Shown here piece by piece: positions 43,018 to 51,352 of a stretch of 64,000 nt of DNA. Origin of the DNA: Isosphaeraceae bacterium. Lineage in GTDB: Bacteria > Planctomycetota > Planctomycetia > Isosphaerales > Isosphaeraceae. The notes under the pieces were generated by a model. The model did no database searches and was not told the DNA's origin. It worked only from the letters and a program-made list of their open reading frames with translations. The DNA is taken from assembly GCA_026004735.1 (NCBI GenBank), contig BPJS01000001.1:1798001-1862000 (forward strand). The letters are read 5' to 3'. Both the position numbers and the translations under genes were made by a program. Every line of letters begins with the position of its first letter. Positions within the stretch are counted from its first letter, which is position 1.

Positions 43018-46000
43018 TTAGCCATCCGGCAGGACGATGCCAGAACCCAGATCGATGGCGACGACGTCCGGTCGCTGGCGGAGCGGCTGATACCGGTCGG
43101 GATGACAGGTGAAGACCAGGATCTGGACCGACTGAGCCAGCTCGCTCAGCAGGTCCAAGGCGGCGAGGTGGCGGAGGGGGTCGGTGTGGGCCAACGGCTC
43201 GTCGAGCAGAAGCAGTTGGCGGCCTTGGCTGGCCAGGAGTTGGGCCAGAACCAACCGGCAGCCGAGCAGGACCTGTTCGCGGGTTCCGCGCGAGAAGCGG
43301 TCGACGCCGAACAGTTCGTCGAACTGGCGGCTGCGCGCGCGGATGGGTTCGAGGCCGTCACCCTGAATTTCGATGGCGCGGACGTTGCCGGCGGTTAGGC
43401 GTTCGATGCTGGGGTCGGCCAACGCGGCCAGCCGGCTGGCGACCGACCGAGTCGCTTCGGCAGCGGCTTGTTGACAGAGCAGGTGGAGCAAGGCCCAGGC
43501 GGCAGCGTCGCGGGCCTCGCGTTGATAGGCGTCCTCCGCCGCTGCAAGCTCCTCCACGGCCTGGACGCGCCGAGATTCGTAGTCCTGACCTTGAAGTTCG
43601 GCGAGCTGGCGTTCGGCCGCGTGGTGATCTTCGATGGCCTGGTCTTTGCGGGTCTCAGCTTCGTTGAGTCGGGATTCGGCGTGGGCGAGTTCGTCGGCCG
43701 GGTCGGGCGGGAGCGTCTGGCGTAGGGTTTCGTAGTCGCGCAAGGCGCGGTCGGCTTCCTGGCGAGCGCGGTCGATGGCCTCGCGCCGGCTGACAGGATC
43801 GGCTGGAGCGGTGCGGAGCATCTCATCGAGCCGTTCCTTGCGGAGGCGGTGTTCGGTGGCCGCTTCGGAAAGGGTCTGCCTGGCCTGATTGAGTGCGACC
43901 GAAGCGGCGTCCTGACGATTTTGGAGAGGCTCCAGCGCGGACTGAAGCTGTTGGCGGCAAGCGGTGATCTCGTTCGGAGTGGCGGCCTGGATGGTCGCGC
44001 CGAGACGGTCGAGGTCGGCAAGCGCGGCGTCGATCTGGCTGCGGATCTCGTCGAGGGCGGCATCGGGGTCGCCGCAGGCCTGCTCCTGGAGCGACTGCTG
44101 GGCGGCGCGCAGCTCCTGCTCGCAGTTGCGCAGGCGTTCGGCGGCGGCGGCCCATTCGCGATCGGCACGAGTGCGAGCTGCGTCGGCGTTCTTGAGAGAT
44201 TGTTCGGCCTGAGCCAACTCTGACGGCGGTGGCTCCGGATCGGTTCGAAGGCCGTCTTCCTGAACCGCGTGCTCAAGCTCGGCAAGGCGAGCGTGGAGGG
44301 CGTCCGGCGTCTCACCGCTGAGCAGGTCATCGCGTCGAGTTTCGGCAAAATGGCGCTGTTGACGGGCCGTGATCCTCCGCTCAAGTTCAGGCAGTCCGCT
44401 GACACCGAGGCCGGTCCACATCGTTTCAAGCTGTTGGGCCAGCGCGTTCCGTCTTGCGCGGCGCTGTTCGGCCTGAGGACCGGTTCGGCGCAGTTCGATC
44501 CGGCCGAAGCCGGGCAGGATCAGGATCAGCTCTTCGCCGAGCGCGAGGGTCTGGCCCGCTCGTTCGGAAAGCTCCAAAATACGGTCGCCCGATGCGTCCT
44601 GAACCCGAAGCTCGATCGGCCGCTCGGGCTGGATCGAGACGGCGACCGGTTGTTCATCGAGGGCTTGGTTCAGTGCGTCGAGCTCGCGGACGCACGTGCG
44701 GATTTGCTCCAGTTCCTGGTCGGTCGGAACTGGGAGCTTGGCGCCGGCGGCCTCGAGGCGAGCGAGCTCGGACTCGATCGTCTGAAGGGTTTGGAGCCGC
44801 TCACGCAAGGCATCGCGCTGGCGGGCACGCTGATGAGCTGCGGCGCGGGTTCGCAACAGGGCGAGCTGATTCTCGGCTTCGGTGAAGGCGGCGCGTGCCG
44901 CATCGAGCCGATCAGTGGCGGTCCGAAGGTCGTTCTCGGCCTGGTGGAAGGCCTCCGCCCGCTGCCCGCAGGTCTGCTGAGCGGCCTGGATCTGGTCGCG
45001 CCGGCGGATCAGGCGTTCGATCGAGCCGAGGCGTTCCTCGATCTGATCGTGCCGCTGCCGGGCCGCTGAGAGTTCCGACTGAGCTTGCTCGTGCTGGCGT
45101 TGGGCGTCGGCGGCGGCGCGTTCGGCGCGATCGAGCGCGGCATGGGCCTCGGCGGTCTGGGTCGACGCGGCTTCGGCCTGCTCGAGCGCTTCCAAATCTC
45201 GCTGAGCGGTCTGGAGCGCGGACTGTTTGGCCGCCAGCTCGGTCTGGAACCGGTGATAATGTTCGGCCCGCGGCCTGAGGTTGGCGACGGCTCGGCGGGC
45301 TTCGTCCCAGTCGGCCTCGGCTTGCCTGCGACCGGCTTGGGCCTCCGCGAGTCGATCGAGGGCCGAGCTGAGGGCCGATTGCAAATCCTCCATCTGTTTC
45401 TGCTGCTGTCGGGCACAGTCGAGCCGTTGAGCGGCGTCGAACAATTTGGACCCCTTGCGAATTTGCTGGCGTCCGGGGGTGAACCGCTCTTCGTAGGCCT
45501 GCCAGGCGGCTTGCCGCAAACGCGAGAACGAGCTGGTCGGCTGATTCGGCGAAGAAACATCGAGCAGCGGTTGAAGGAGAGCGGCCGGAGCGGAGCGGTT
45601 CTGGCTGGGGACGCGAGCGGGGTGGATCAACGCGGTGGCGTCGTGGTCTCCCCACAATGCGCGGAGCAGCAGGCCGGCGGCCCCGTCATCCTGAAGCAGC
45701 GAATCGAGCAGCGACTCGGCGGGCTTATTGAACAGCCGTTTTGAGCCGTTGAGTGGCTCCACCTCGCAGGCGGGGTTATGCACGAAGGTTTTGCGGATCC
45801 GATAACGAGCGCCTCCGCAAACCAGGTGGAGCTCGACGGTCGGCCCGAGTCCGTCGCATCCCCAGGGAACCCAGTTCTGAAGAGAGCGGTTGCTGGAGGA
45901 GTGCCGCTCGGTCAGCGCGATCAGAATGGCCTGGAAGAGCGTCGACTTGCCGGCTCCATTGGGGCCGCAGATCAGGTTGAGGCCCGGGCCAAGCTCGGCG

Positions 46001-46062
46001 GACCGATTCTGATGGCAGCCGAAATGTGTGAGCGCGACCCGCTCCAAATACAATTCGCTCAC
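43018..46062 (-). CDS. SbcC/Rad50/YhaN-like AAA ATPase with long coiled coils
   Basis: 1014 aa. The N-terminus has the FGCHQN loop and Walker A GPNGAGKST (33-41); the C-terminus has the signature FSRGTREQVLLGCRLVLAQLL and Walker B LLLLDEPLAHTDP near residue 950. Between them lie two very long coiled coils (Ala/Gln/Glu/Arg heptads). In the middle (about 465-530) is a beta-rich segment, VSIQPERPIELRVQDASGD to ILILPGFGRIELRRTG, instead of the CxxC zinc hook of Rad50/SbcC. It is therefore closer to YhaN/RecF-type ATPases. Its ATG overlaps the upstream nuclease stop by 4 bases. Expected role: ATP-gated DNA end processing. Confidence 0.88.
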   Translation of the reverse strand: MSELYLERVALTHFGCHQNRSAELGPGLNLICGPNGAGKSTLFQAILIALTERHSSSNRSLQNWVPWGCDGLGPTVELHLVCGGARYRIRKTFVHNPACEVEPLNGSKRLFNKPAESLLDSLLQDDGAAGLLLRALWGDHDATALIHPARVPSQNRSAPAALLQPLLDVSSPNQPTSSFSRLRQAAWQAYEERFTPGRQQIRKGSKLFDAAQRLDCARQQQKQMEDLQSALSSALDRLAEAQAGRRQAEADWDEARRAVANLRPRAEHYHRFQTELAAKQSALQTAQRDLEALEQAEAASTQTAEAHAALDRAERAAADAQRQHEQAQSELSAARQRHDQIEERLGSIERLIRRRDQIQAAQQTCGQRAEAFHQAENDLRTATDRLDAARAAFTEAENQLALLRTRAAAHQRARQRDALRERLQTLQTIESELARLEAAGAKLPVPTDQELEQIRTCVRELDALNQALDEQPVAVSIQPERPIELRVQDASGDRILELSERAGQTLALGEELILILPGFGRIELRRTGPQAEQRRARRNALAQQLETMWTGLGVSGLPELERRITARQQRHFAETRRDDLLSGETPDALHARLAELEHAVQEDGLRTDPEPPPSELAQAEQSLKNADAARTRADREWAAAAERLRNCEQELRAAQQSLQEQACGDPDAALDEIRSQIDAALADLDRLGATIQAATPNEITACRQQLQSALEPLQNRQDAASVALNQARQTLSEAATEHRLRKERLDEMLRTAPADPVSRREAIDRARQEADRALRDYETLRQTLPPDPADELAHAESRLNEAETRKDQAIEDHHAAERQLAELQGQDYESRRVQAVEELAAAEDAYQREARDAAAWALLHLLCQQAAAEATRSVASRLAALADPSIERLTAGNVRAIEIQGDGLEPIRARSRQFDELFGVDRFSRGTREQVLLGCRLVLAQLLASQGRQLLLLDEPLAHTDPLRHLAALDLLSELAQSVQILVFTCHPDRYQPLRQRPDVVAIDLGSGIVLPDG

Positions 46063-47201
46063 GAGAGATGCCTCCGCGCGAAGCTCAAGGCCCGGGCGAT
46101 GGTTGCGGCGTCGGGACGAGGCAGGTCCTTCGGCCAGTTCGCAGGCAGAGCCGAAGGGTCGTCGGCCAGCCGCGTCAGGGCCTGGAAGACGTGATGCAGA
46201 CGGGGATCGGTGGTCTCCAGCGCGGAGTCGTCGGATCGGCAGGCGAGCGCATCGAGGTTGGGTTCCAGGCGGGCGAATTGGGCCGCGTATTGGTCGAGGG
46301 CTTGTTCGAGCCGATCACGGGCGACGGCGCCGAGGCAGCCGGTCAGGCGGAGGCGGAGCAAGGTCGTCTGACTGGCGCTCGATTTGACCTGCGCTAGGAG
46401 TTGATCCAGGTCGGAATCGTCGGCCAGATCGGCGTCGAGGGTCCGCCAGGTGTACTGGCCGGTGCGAAAAGCCGCGACCCGTGGCAGGGCGCCGGGTTCC
46501 AGCTCGACGACGAGGGCCTGGCCGGCATCGGGTTCGTCCCAGCCGCCGATCTCGGGCGCTCCGGGGTAATACATGCGGGCGGCGGCATCTTCGGCGGGGG
46601 GCGGGGTGGGGCGATGCCAGTCGCCGAGGGCCACGTAGTCGAGGTCGTAACGCGAGGGCGCGTTGATGTCGATCGGGTAGCTGCGTTGATCGGATTGGCA
46701 AGCGCTCGGCAACGAGCCATGGGCGAGTGCGATACGGAGTTGCTGTCCGGGCTGACGTCGGGGAATCCAGGTCAGCGGGTTGTCGCCCCATTGTGCGGTG
46801 CAGGGGCAGGGGTAGAGGGTGACGCGGCTGCCGTCTAACGCGACCGGCTCCGGCCGATCAAGCACGATCAGGTTGGGCGGTCGCTTGCCGAAGGCGGGGG
46901 AGACGTAGACCGATCTGGGGCGAAGCGGGTCGTGATTCCCCGGGATCATATAAACGGTCACCGACGGATGGGCGGCCACCGTTTCCAAAAGTCGCTCGAC
47001 CAAGGCCGGGTTGGGCGTCGGCGAGTCGAACTGGTCGCCGGCGGCCAGGACGATGTGGGGCGGTAGCTGCTCGGCCTTTTTCAGAATCGCTTCGACGGCG
47101 ACCCAGCGGGCCTCGCGGAGCCGTTCGGCCAGGTCAGGGACGCTCCGATACGGCTGCCCGAGATGCCAGTCGGCCGTGTGGACGAAGCGGAACGCAACCA
47201 T
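46059..47201 (-). CDS. SbcD/Mre11/YhaO-like DNA exonuclease
   Basis: 380 aa metallophosphoesterase. Motif I RFVHTADWHLGQPY (Asp, His), motif II VLAAGDQFDS, motif III MIPGNHDPLRPRS, motif IV ALAHGS, and the motif V pattern YVALGDWHRP supply a complete two-metal site. The C-terminal cap holds the partner-binding region. Translation is coupled to the ATPase by an ATGA overlap, so the two form an SbcCD-like complex for double-strand end or hairpin processing. A good promoter stands about 45 bases upstream. Confidence 0.9.
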   Translation of the reverse strand: MVAFRFVHTADWHLGQPYRSVPDLAERLREARWVAVEAILKKAEQLPPHIVLAAGDQFDSPTPNPALVERLLETVAAHPSVTVYMIPGNHDPLRPRSVYVSPAFGKRPPNLIVLDRPEPVALDGSRVTLYPCPCTAQWGDNPLTWIPRRQPGQQLRIALAHGSLPSACQSDQRSYPIDINAPSRYDLDYVALGDWHRPTPPPAEDAAARMYYPGAPEIGGWDEPDAGQALVVELEPGALPRVAAFRTGQYTWRTLDADLADDSDLDQLLAQVKSSASQTTLLRLRLTGCLGAVARDRLEQALDQYAAQFARLEPNLDALACRSDDSALETTDPRLHHVFQALTRLADDPSALPANWPKDLPRPDAATIARALSFARRHLS

Positions 47202-47250
47202 CGGCCGACCCTCCGCCGTTTATCTGTACCCATGTTCCCTAAGTGCACGG

Positions 47251-47279
47251 ATTTTGTTCAATGCATGGAGGGTTGTCAA
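47251..47279 (-). promoter_or_regulatory. Sigma-70-type promoter for the SbcDC-like operon
   Basis: On the minus strand TTGACA (47279-47274) is followed after exactly 17 bases by CAAAAT (47256-47251), matching TATAAT at four positions. Transcription would start near 47244, giving a leader of about 43 bases before the nuclease ATG. Confidence 0.5.
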
Positions 47280-47317
47280 TGGTTGGGTTTGCACGAAGGG
47301 GGGGTGGTGGCTTGGCG

Positions 47318-47346
47318 TTGACGGGGTGGCCTGGCTTGCCTATTCT
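47318..47346 (+). promoter_or_regulatory. Sigma-70-type promoter for the exported Pro/Gly-rich protein
   Basis: TTGACG (47318-47323), a 17-base spacer, then TATTCT (47341-47346). It points away from the SbcDC-like promoter and precedes the downstream start codon by about 80 bases. GGGAGG follows in the leader. Confidence 0.45.
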
Positions 47347-47426
47347 TCCGCGTCGTTTGGAACGATTGAAGCGGGATCGCCCGAACCTCGCGGCGTCCAG
47401 CATCCTTCAGGGAGGGAGGTGGGGTG

Positions 47427-49169
47427 ATGAGGTTAGCGGCGTTGTGGCTGGTTCTGATCGGACAGGGGGGGACCGAGACGGCTGGTCCGGCGGTTGGCGA
47501 GCTGGTCGGTCATCGGGTGCGGGTGGTGGAGATGCAAGGGCTGGGTTGGCGGTCGCGGCTGCATCCGCATTTGCGGCCGGTGGCGCGAAAGGGCGGCGGG
47601 AGTGTCTGGCTGCTGCCGGAGTCTGAGCTGGCGGCGCTCGATGGTGAGGCCAGGCACGCGATCTACACGCCGAGGCCGCGCACAGGCCGAGAGATTACGG
47701 CTGAGTCGGTGACGATCTTGCGGGTTCCGTATCTGGCGCATCTGGAGCGGGTCGCGGACGGTCCATACGGGCTGGCGACCGCGGTGGGCTATCGGCCGGT
47801 GGTGGATTATGTGGACGAGTCGCTTGATGTCGACGTCGATTGTTACGCCGAGACGGGCGGGGCGCGTGTGGAGGTGGCGATCTCGGAGACCCGGCTGGCC
47901 GCGATCGAGTCGTATCCGGTGACTGAGATCGTCTTGTCCGGGCCGAAGTCGAGGCCGGGCAGCTTGCCGACGATGCTCAAGGGGCACGCTCAGGTGCCGG
48001 TGATGATCGGGGGTCGGGTCGAGGGCGCGTGGAGCGTGCCGGCGGGGCAGGTGCTGGTCGTCGGGCTTGGTCCTCATGAGATGAAGCGGGCTGACGGATC
48101 ACGGGTGCTGAGCGAGCGGGTCGCCGTGATCGACCCGGAGGATCGGCCGGTCTCGTCGTCTGGAGGTTACGGCACGCAGGGCAGCCCCGGCGCTGTCGAT
48201 GGGTGGACCCGTCAGGCCGGACTGATCGGCGTGGGGCCGCAGGCGATGACGCCTCAGGCTGTGGGCGAGGGCCGGGAGCCGAGGGCGGAACGGGCGCCTG
48301 CTCCGATTGGAGAGGCGGGGCAATGGACGCGGCGCGAGCCGGCGAATGTGGCGCTGCGGTCGAGCGAGCCACGGACGGCGGCGGGCGGTCCGATGGTTTC
48401 AGGCGCGGGGAACCAGCCGGTCGTGATTCAGACGCCCGGTCCAGGTGCGACGATCATCATTGTGCCTGGAGCTGGGCCGGTGAACGTCCTGGCGGGCGGA
48501 GCGGAGACCGGACCGGGGTTTGCCTATACCGGTCCAGGGGTTGGCCCGGCGCTGCCCGCGGCGGGTTTCGCGATGCCGCCGGTGAGAGGGCCGATGATGG
48601 CTGCGCCGCTGATGCCGGAGCTGCCGAGCCGGATGTTGCCGACCCCGCGTAATGCCGCCGGTCAGATTGTCCCGTTGCCGCCATTGCCCGATGGGGAGCC
48701 GCACGAACCGGTCAACGAGGCTGGCGAGCCGGTGCCGACACCCCAGATCCATCGCTGTCCGGCTCGCGAGTCGGGTGACAGCCCGACGACGGACGCTGAG
48801 CCGGAGGACGTCCAGAAGGCGGCGCCTCCGGCTGCGACCACGGTCGCGGCGCGGCCGGAGGCGCATTTCTCGATCGCGTTGGGGGCGGTCGGCGACGAAG
48901 GGGACGGCGATGGCAAGTCCGAGCTTCGTCTGGATCTGGGGGGCCCCCGGGCCGATGGATGGCGTGCGGCCGCGCCTGAGCCTCGGGATGGCGAAGTGGA
49001 GCGAACGGCATTACAGGAGCGGCGGGGGCGCTTGTCGGTGTCGCTTCAGATGATGGCGCCAGTTCCAACGGCGGAGGTGACCGGTGAGCGGAGCCGGTTC
49101 TCGGTTCCGGCTGGTCCGTTCCGGGTGCATGTCGAACTGGAGCGGAAGCCGGCGGCCCCGACGCGCTGA
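47427..49169 (+). CDS. Exported Pro/Gly-rich protein of unknown function
   Basis: 580 aa from the ATG MRLAALWLVLIGQGG (a GTG lies one codon upstream), a short signal peptide. Residues 25-220 are a folded-looking domain (GHRVRVVEMQGLGWRSRLHP, VDESLDVDVDCYAETGGARVEVAISETRL, LSGPKSRPGSLPTMLKG). Residues 280-470 are low-complexity Pro/Gly/Met-rich, including GPGATIIIVPGAGPVNVL. The C-terminal 110 residues include short strands (RFSVPAGPFRVHVELERK). No family is recognised. It may be a cell-envelope protein; the high Pro content argues against an enzyme. Confidence 0.65.
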   Translation: MRLAALWLVLIGQGGTETAGPAVGELVGHRVRVVEMQGLGWRSRLHPHLRPVARKGGGSVWLLPESELAALDGEARHAIYTPRPRTGREITAESVTILRVPYLAHLERVADGPYGLATAVGYRPVVDYVDESLDVDVDCYAETGGARVEVAISETRLAAIESYPVTEIVLSGPKSRPGSLPTMLKGHAQVPVMIGGRVEGAWSVPAGQVLVVGLGPHEMKRADGSRVLSERVAVIDPEDRPVSSSGGYGTQGSPGAVDGWTRQAGLIGVGPQAMTPQAVGEGREPRAERAPAPIGEAGQWTRREPANVALRSSEPRTAAGGPMVSGAGNQPVVIQTPGPGATIIIVPGAGPVNVLAGGAETGPGFAYTGPGVGPALPAAGFAMPPVRGPMMAAPLMPELPSRMLPTPRNAAGQIVPLPPLPDGEPHEPVNEAGEPVPTPQIHRCPARESGDSPTTDAEPEDVQKAAPPAATTVAARPEAHFSIALGAVGDEGDGDGKSELRLDLGGPRADGWRAAAPEPRDGEVERTALQERRGRLSVSLQMMAPVPTAEVTGERSRFSVPAGPFRVHVELERKPAAPTR

Positions 49170-49235
49170 GGCGGTTGGAACCGGGAGAAGAGGCCGATCT
49201 TGCCCGCCGAGGCGAGCGCGGCGGGCGAGGTCGGA

Positions 49236-50351
49236 TCACTCCGGGTCGAGTGGCTGGAGTTCCGGGTCGACGAAGCGGCCATCGACGCGGATGGGGACGC
49301 CGTCGAAGGCGATGGTTCCGCCGCCGTATTCGGGTCGTTGGATCTGCACCAGGTCCCAGTGGATCTTGGACCGATTGCCGTTGTCGGCTTCCTCGTAGGC
49401 GTTGCCCGGAGTGAGATGGAAGCTGCCGGCGATTTTTTCGTCGAAGAGGATGTCGCGCATGGGGTGGAGGATACGCGGGTGGCAGCCGATGGACCATTCG
49501 CCGATGTAGGCGGCTCCGTCGTCGGTGGCCAGGATGCGGCGAAGTTTGGCGACGTCGCCGCCCTGGCAATTGGCCCGGACGATCCGGCCGTCCTGGAATT
49601 CGAGGCGGACTCCATCGAAGGAGCTGCCCTGGTAGATGGTCGGGGTGTTGAAGCGGATGTGGCCGTTGACCGAGTCGCGGACTGGGGCGGTAAAGACCTC
49701 GCCATCGGGGATATTGTGTTCGCCGGCACAGGGTATGACCGGGATGCCTGCGATCGAGAAGCGGAGGTCGGTCTCGGGTCCGGTGATGTGGACTTCGCGG
49801 GCGGCGTTGATGCGTTCGGCTAGGGGGCGGAGCGCACGGGCGAGCCGGCCGTAGTCGAGGGTGCAGGCGTCGAAGTAGAACGACTCGAAGGCATCGGTGC
49901 TCATGCCGGCCTGCTGGGCCATGCTGGGGCCGGGCAGCCTCAGGACGCACCATTTGGTGTGAGGGATGCGCCGCTCGAAGTGGACGGGCTTGGTGTAGTA
50001 CGTGTTGAAAAGACCGAGTTTGTCGTCTGGGACGTCGGATAGTTCGTTGATGTTGCGGCTGCCGCGGAGGCCGAGGTAGGCAGTCATTTGATCCATGCGT
50101 GCGCGGTCTAACTCACCCCAGAGGCGGAACTGGTCTTCGCTGCCGAGGCGGATCAAGTCGCGCTGGAGACGTTGGGACCGGAGGCTAAGCAGCACGCGTG
50201 CGCCCCGGCCCGCCGCCCGCTGGATGATCCGGCGCGGGAGGGTGTCGTCGTCGAGGTCGAAACATTCGATCAAGAGATTGTCGCCAGGTTCGAGACGGGT
50301 GGAATGGGTCACGAGGATTTCGGCCAGGGCATCCCAGCGGGGGTCAGGCAT
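49236..50351 (-). CDS. M29-family metallo-aminopeptidase
   Basis: 371 aa from MPDPRWDALAEILVTHSTRLEPGDNLLIE in pieces. The M29 (AmpS/thermophilic aminopeptidase) pattern is visible: VLLSLRSQRLQRDLI, NINELSDVPDDKL, PHTKWCVLRLPGPSMAQQAGMS; metal residues in IPCAGEHNIPDGEVFTAPVRDSVNG (Glu), AAYIGEWSIGCHPRI (Glu, His), SFHLTPGNAYEEADNGNRSKIHWDLV (Tyr, His, Asp). It removes N-terminal residues from peptides in the cytoplasm. Alone on its strand; convergent with the exported-protein gene. Confidence 0.9.
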   Translation of the reverse strand: MPDPRWDALAEILVTHSTRLEPGDNLLIECFDLDDDTLPRRIIQRAAGRGARVLLSLRSQRLQRDLIRLGSEDQFRLWGELDRARMDQMTAYLGLRGSRNINELSDVPDDKLGLFNTYYTKPVHFERRIPHTKWCVLRLPGPSMAQQAGMSTDAFESFYFDACTLDYGRLARALRPLAERINAAREVHITGPETDLRFSIAGIPVIPCAGEHNIPDGEVFTAPVRDSVNGHIRFNTPTIYQGSSFDGVRLEFQDGRIVRANCQGGDVAKLRRILATDDGAAYIGEWSIGCHPRILHPMRDILFDEKIAGSFHLTPGNAYEEADNGNRSKIHWDLVQIQRPEYGGGTIAFDGVPIRVDGRFVDPELQPLDPE

Positions 50352-50504
50352 GGGGTCGGCTCCGTCGGGTGGGAGGGATTGCGAATAAACCAGTCGTGGG
50401 CTAGGGTGTCTTGACGAACAGGAACTAGGAACGATTGGCGCAAACCGCGACAGACGCGACAAGCCAGACGTGCTCAGTCTGTTGCGTGGAGGGTGTGGCG
50501 GGCT

Positions 50505-51272
50505 GTGACACTCTTCGACCTAAGCGACCGGGTGGCGATGGTCACGGGGGGAAATGGGGGGATTGGTCTGGGCATCGCCAGGGGGTTGGCGTCGGCCGGT
50601 GCGTCGGTCGCGGTCGTAGGTCGCAACCCGGAGAAAACGACGGCCGCGGCCCAGTTTCTGTCGGACGCGCATCAGGTTGCGGCGCAGGCTGTGGTCGGCG
50701 ATGTGGCCCGGGCCGCCGACGTGGATCGAATCGTGGGCGAAGTCTCCCGGCGGTTCGGCCGGATCGACATCCTGTTCAACAATGCGGGGATCAACATCCG
50801 GCGGCCGCCTCACGAGATGACGCTGGAACAGTGGCAGCAGGTGATTGAGACCAATCTGACAAGCGCCTTTCTGCTTTCGAAGGCGGTCTATCCGTTCATG
50901 AAGAAGGCTGGCGGAGGCAAGATTGTCAACATCGGCAGCATGACGTCGATCTTCGGCGCGGGGTTTGCGCCGGCGTACGCGACCAGCAAGGGAGGTATTG
51001 TCCAACTGACCAAGAGCCTGGCCTTGGCGTGGGCCAATGACAACATTCAGGTCAACGCGATCTTGCCAGGGTGGTTCGACACCGAGCTGACGCAGCAGGC
51101 GCGGCAGGAGGTTCCGGAGTTGTACAACCGGGTCGTGGCGCGGATCCCGCTGGGACGGTGGGCGACGCCGGACGATATTGCCGGAACGGCGGTCTGGCTG
51201 GCCAGCCGGGCGAGCGACTATGTGACGGGGATCGCCGTGCCCGTCGATGGTGGTTATACGGCGGCGTTGTAG
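50505..51272 (+). CDS. Short-chain dehydrogenase/reductase (gluconate/deoxygluconate dehydrogenase-like)
   Basis: 255 aa from GTG giving MTLFDLSDRVAMVTGG; a GTG four codons earlier is possible. NAD(P) loop VTGGNGGIGLGIARGL; NNAG motif FNNAGINIRRP; catalytic Ser in NIGSMTSIFGAG, Tyr and Lys in YATSKGG (YxxxK); PGW and IPLGRWATPDDIAGTAVWLAS. The Arg in AVVGRNPEK after the second strand suggests NADP. Sequence style fits gluconate 5-dehydrogenase or 2-deoxy-D-gluconate 3-dehydrogenase, but many substrates are possible. Confidence 0.88.
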   Translation: MTLFDLSDRVAMVTGGNGGIGLGIARGLASAGASVAVVGRNPEKTTAAAQFLSDAHQVAAQAVVGDVARAADVDRIVGEVSRRFGRIDILFNNAGINIRRPPHEMTLEQWQQVIETNLTSAFLLSKAVYPFMKKAGGGKIVNIGSMTSIFGAGFAPAYATSKGGIVQLTKSLALAWANDNIQVNAILPGWFDTELTQQARQEVPELYNRVVARIPLGRWATPDDIAGTAVWLASRASDYVTGIAVPVDGGYTAAL

Positions 51273-51352
51273 CTCGATGCGGGCGCGGCCGCCGTGGGGC
51301 GGGGCGGGGCCGCGTCTCCGGTTGGGCGTGGAGCGGTGAGTGGCCGGCTGCC

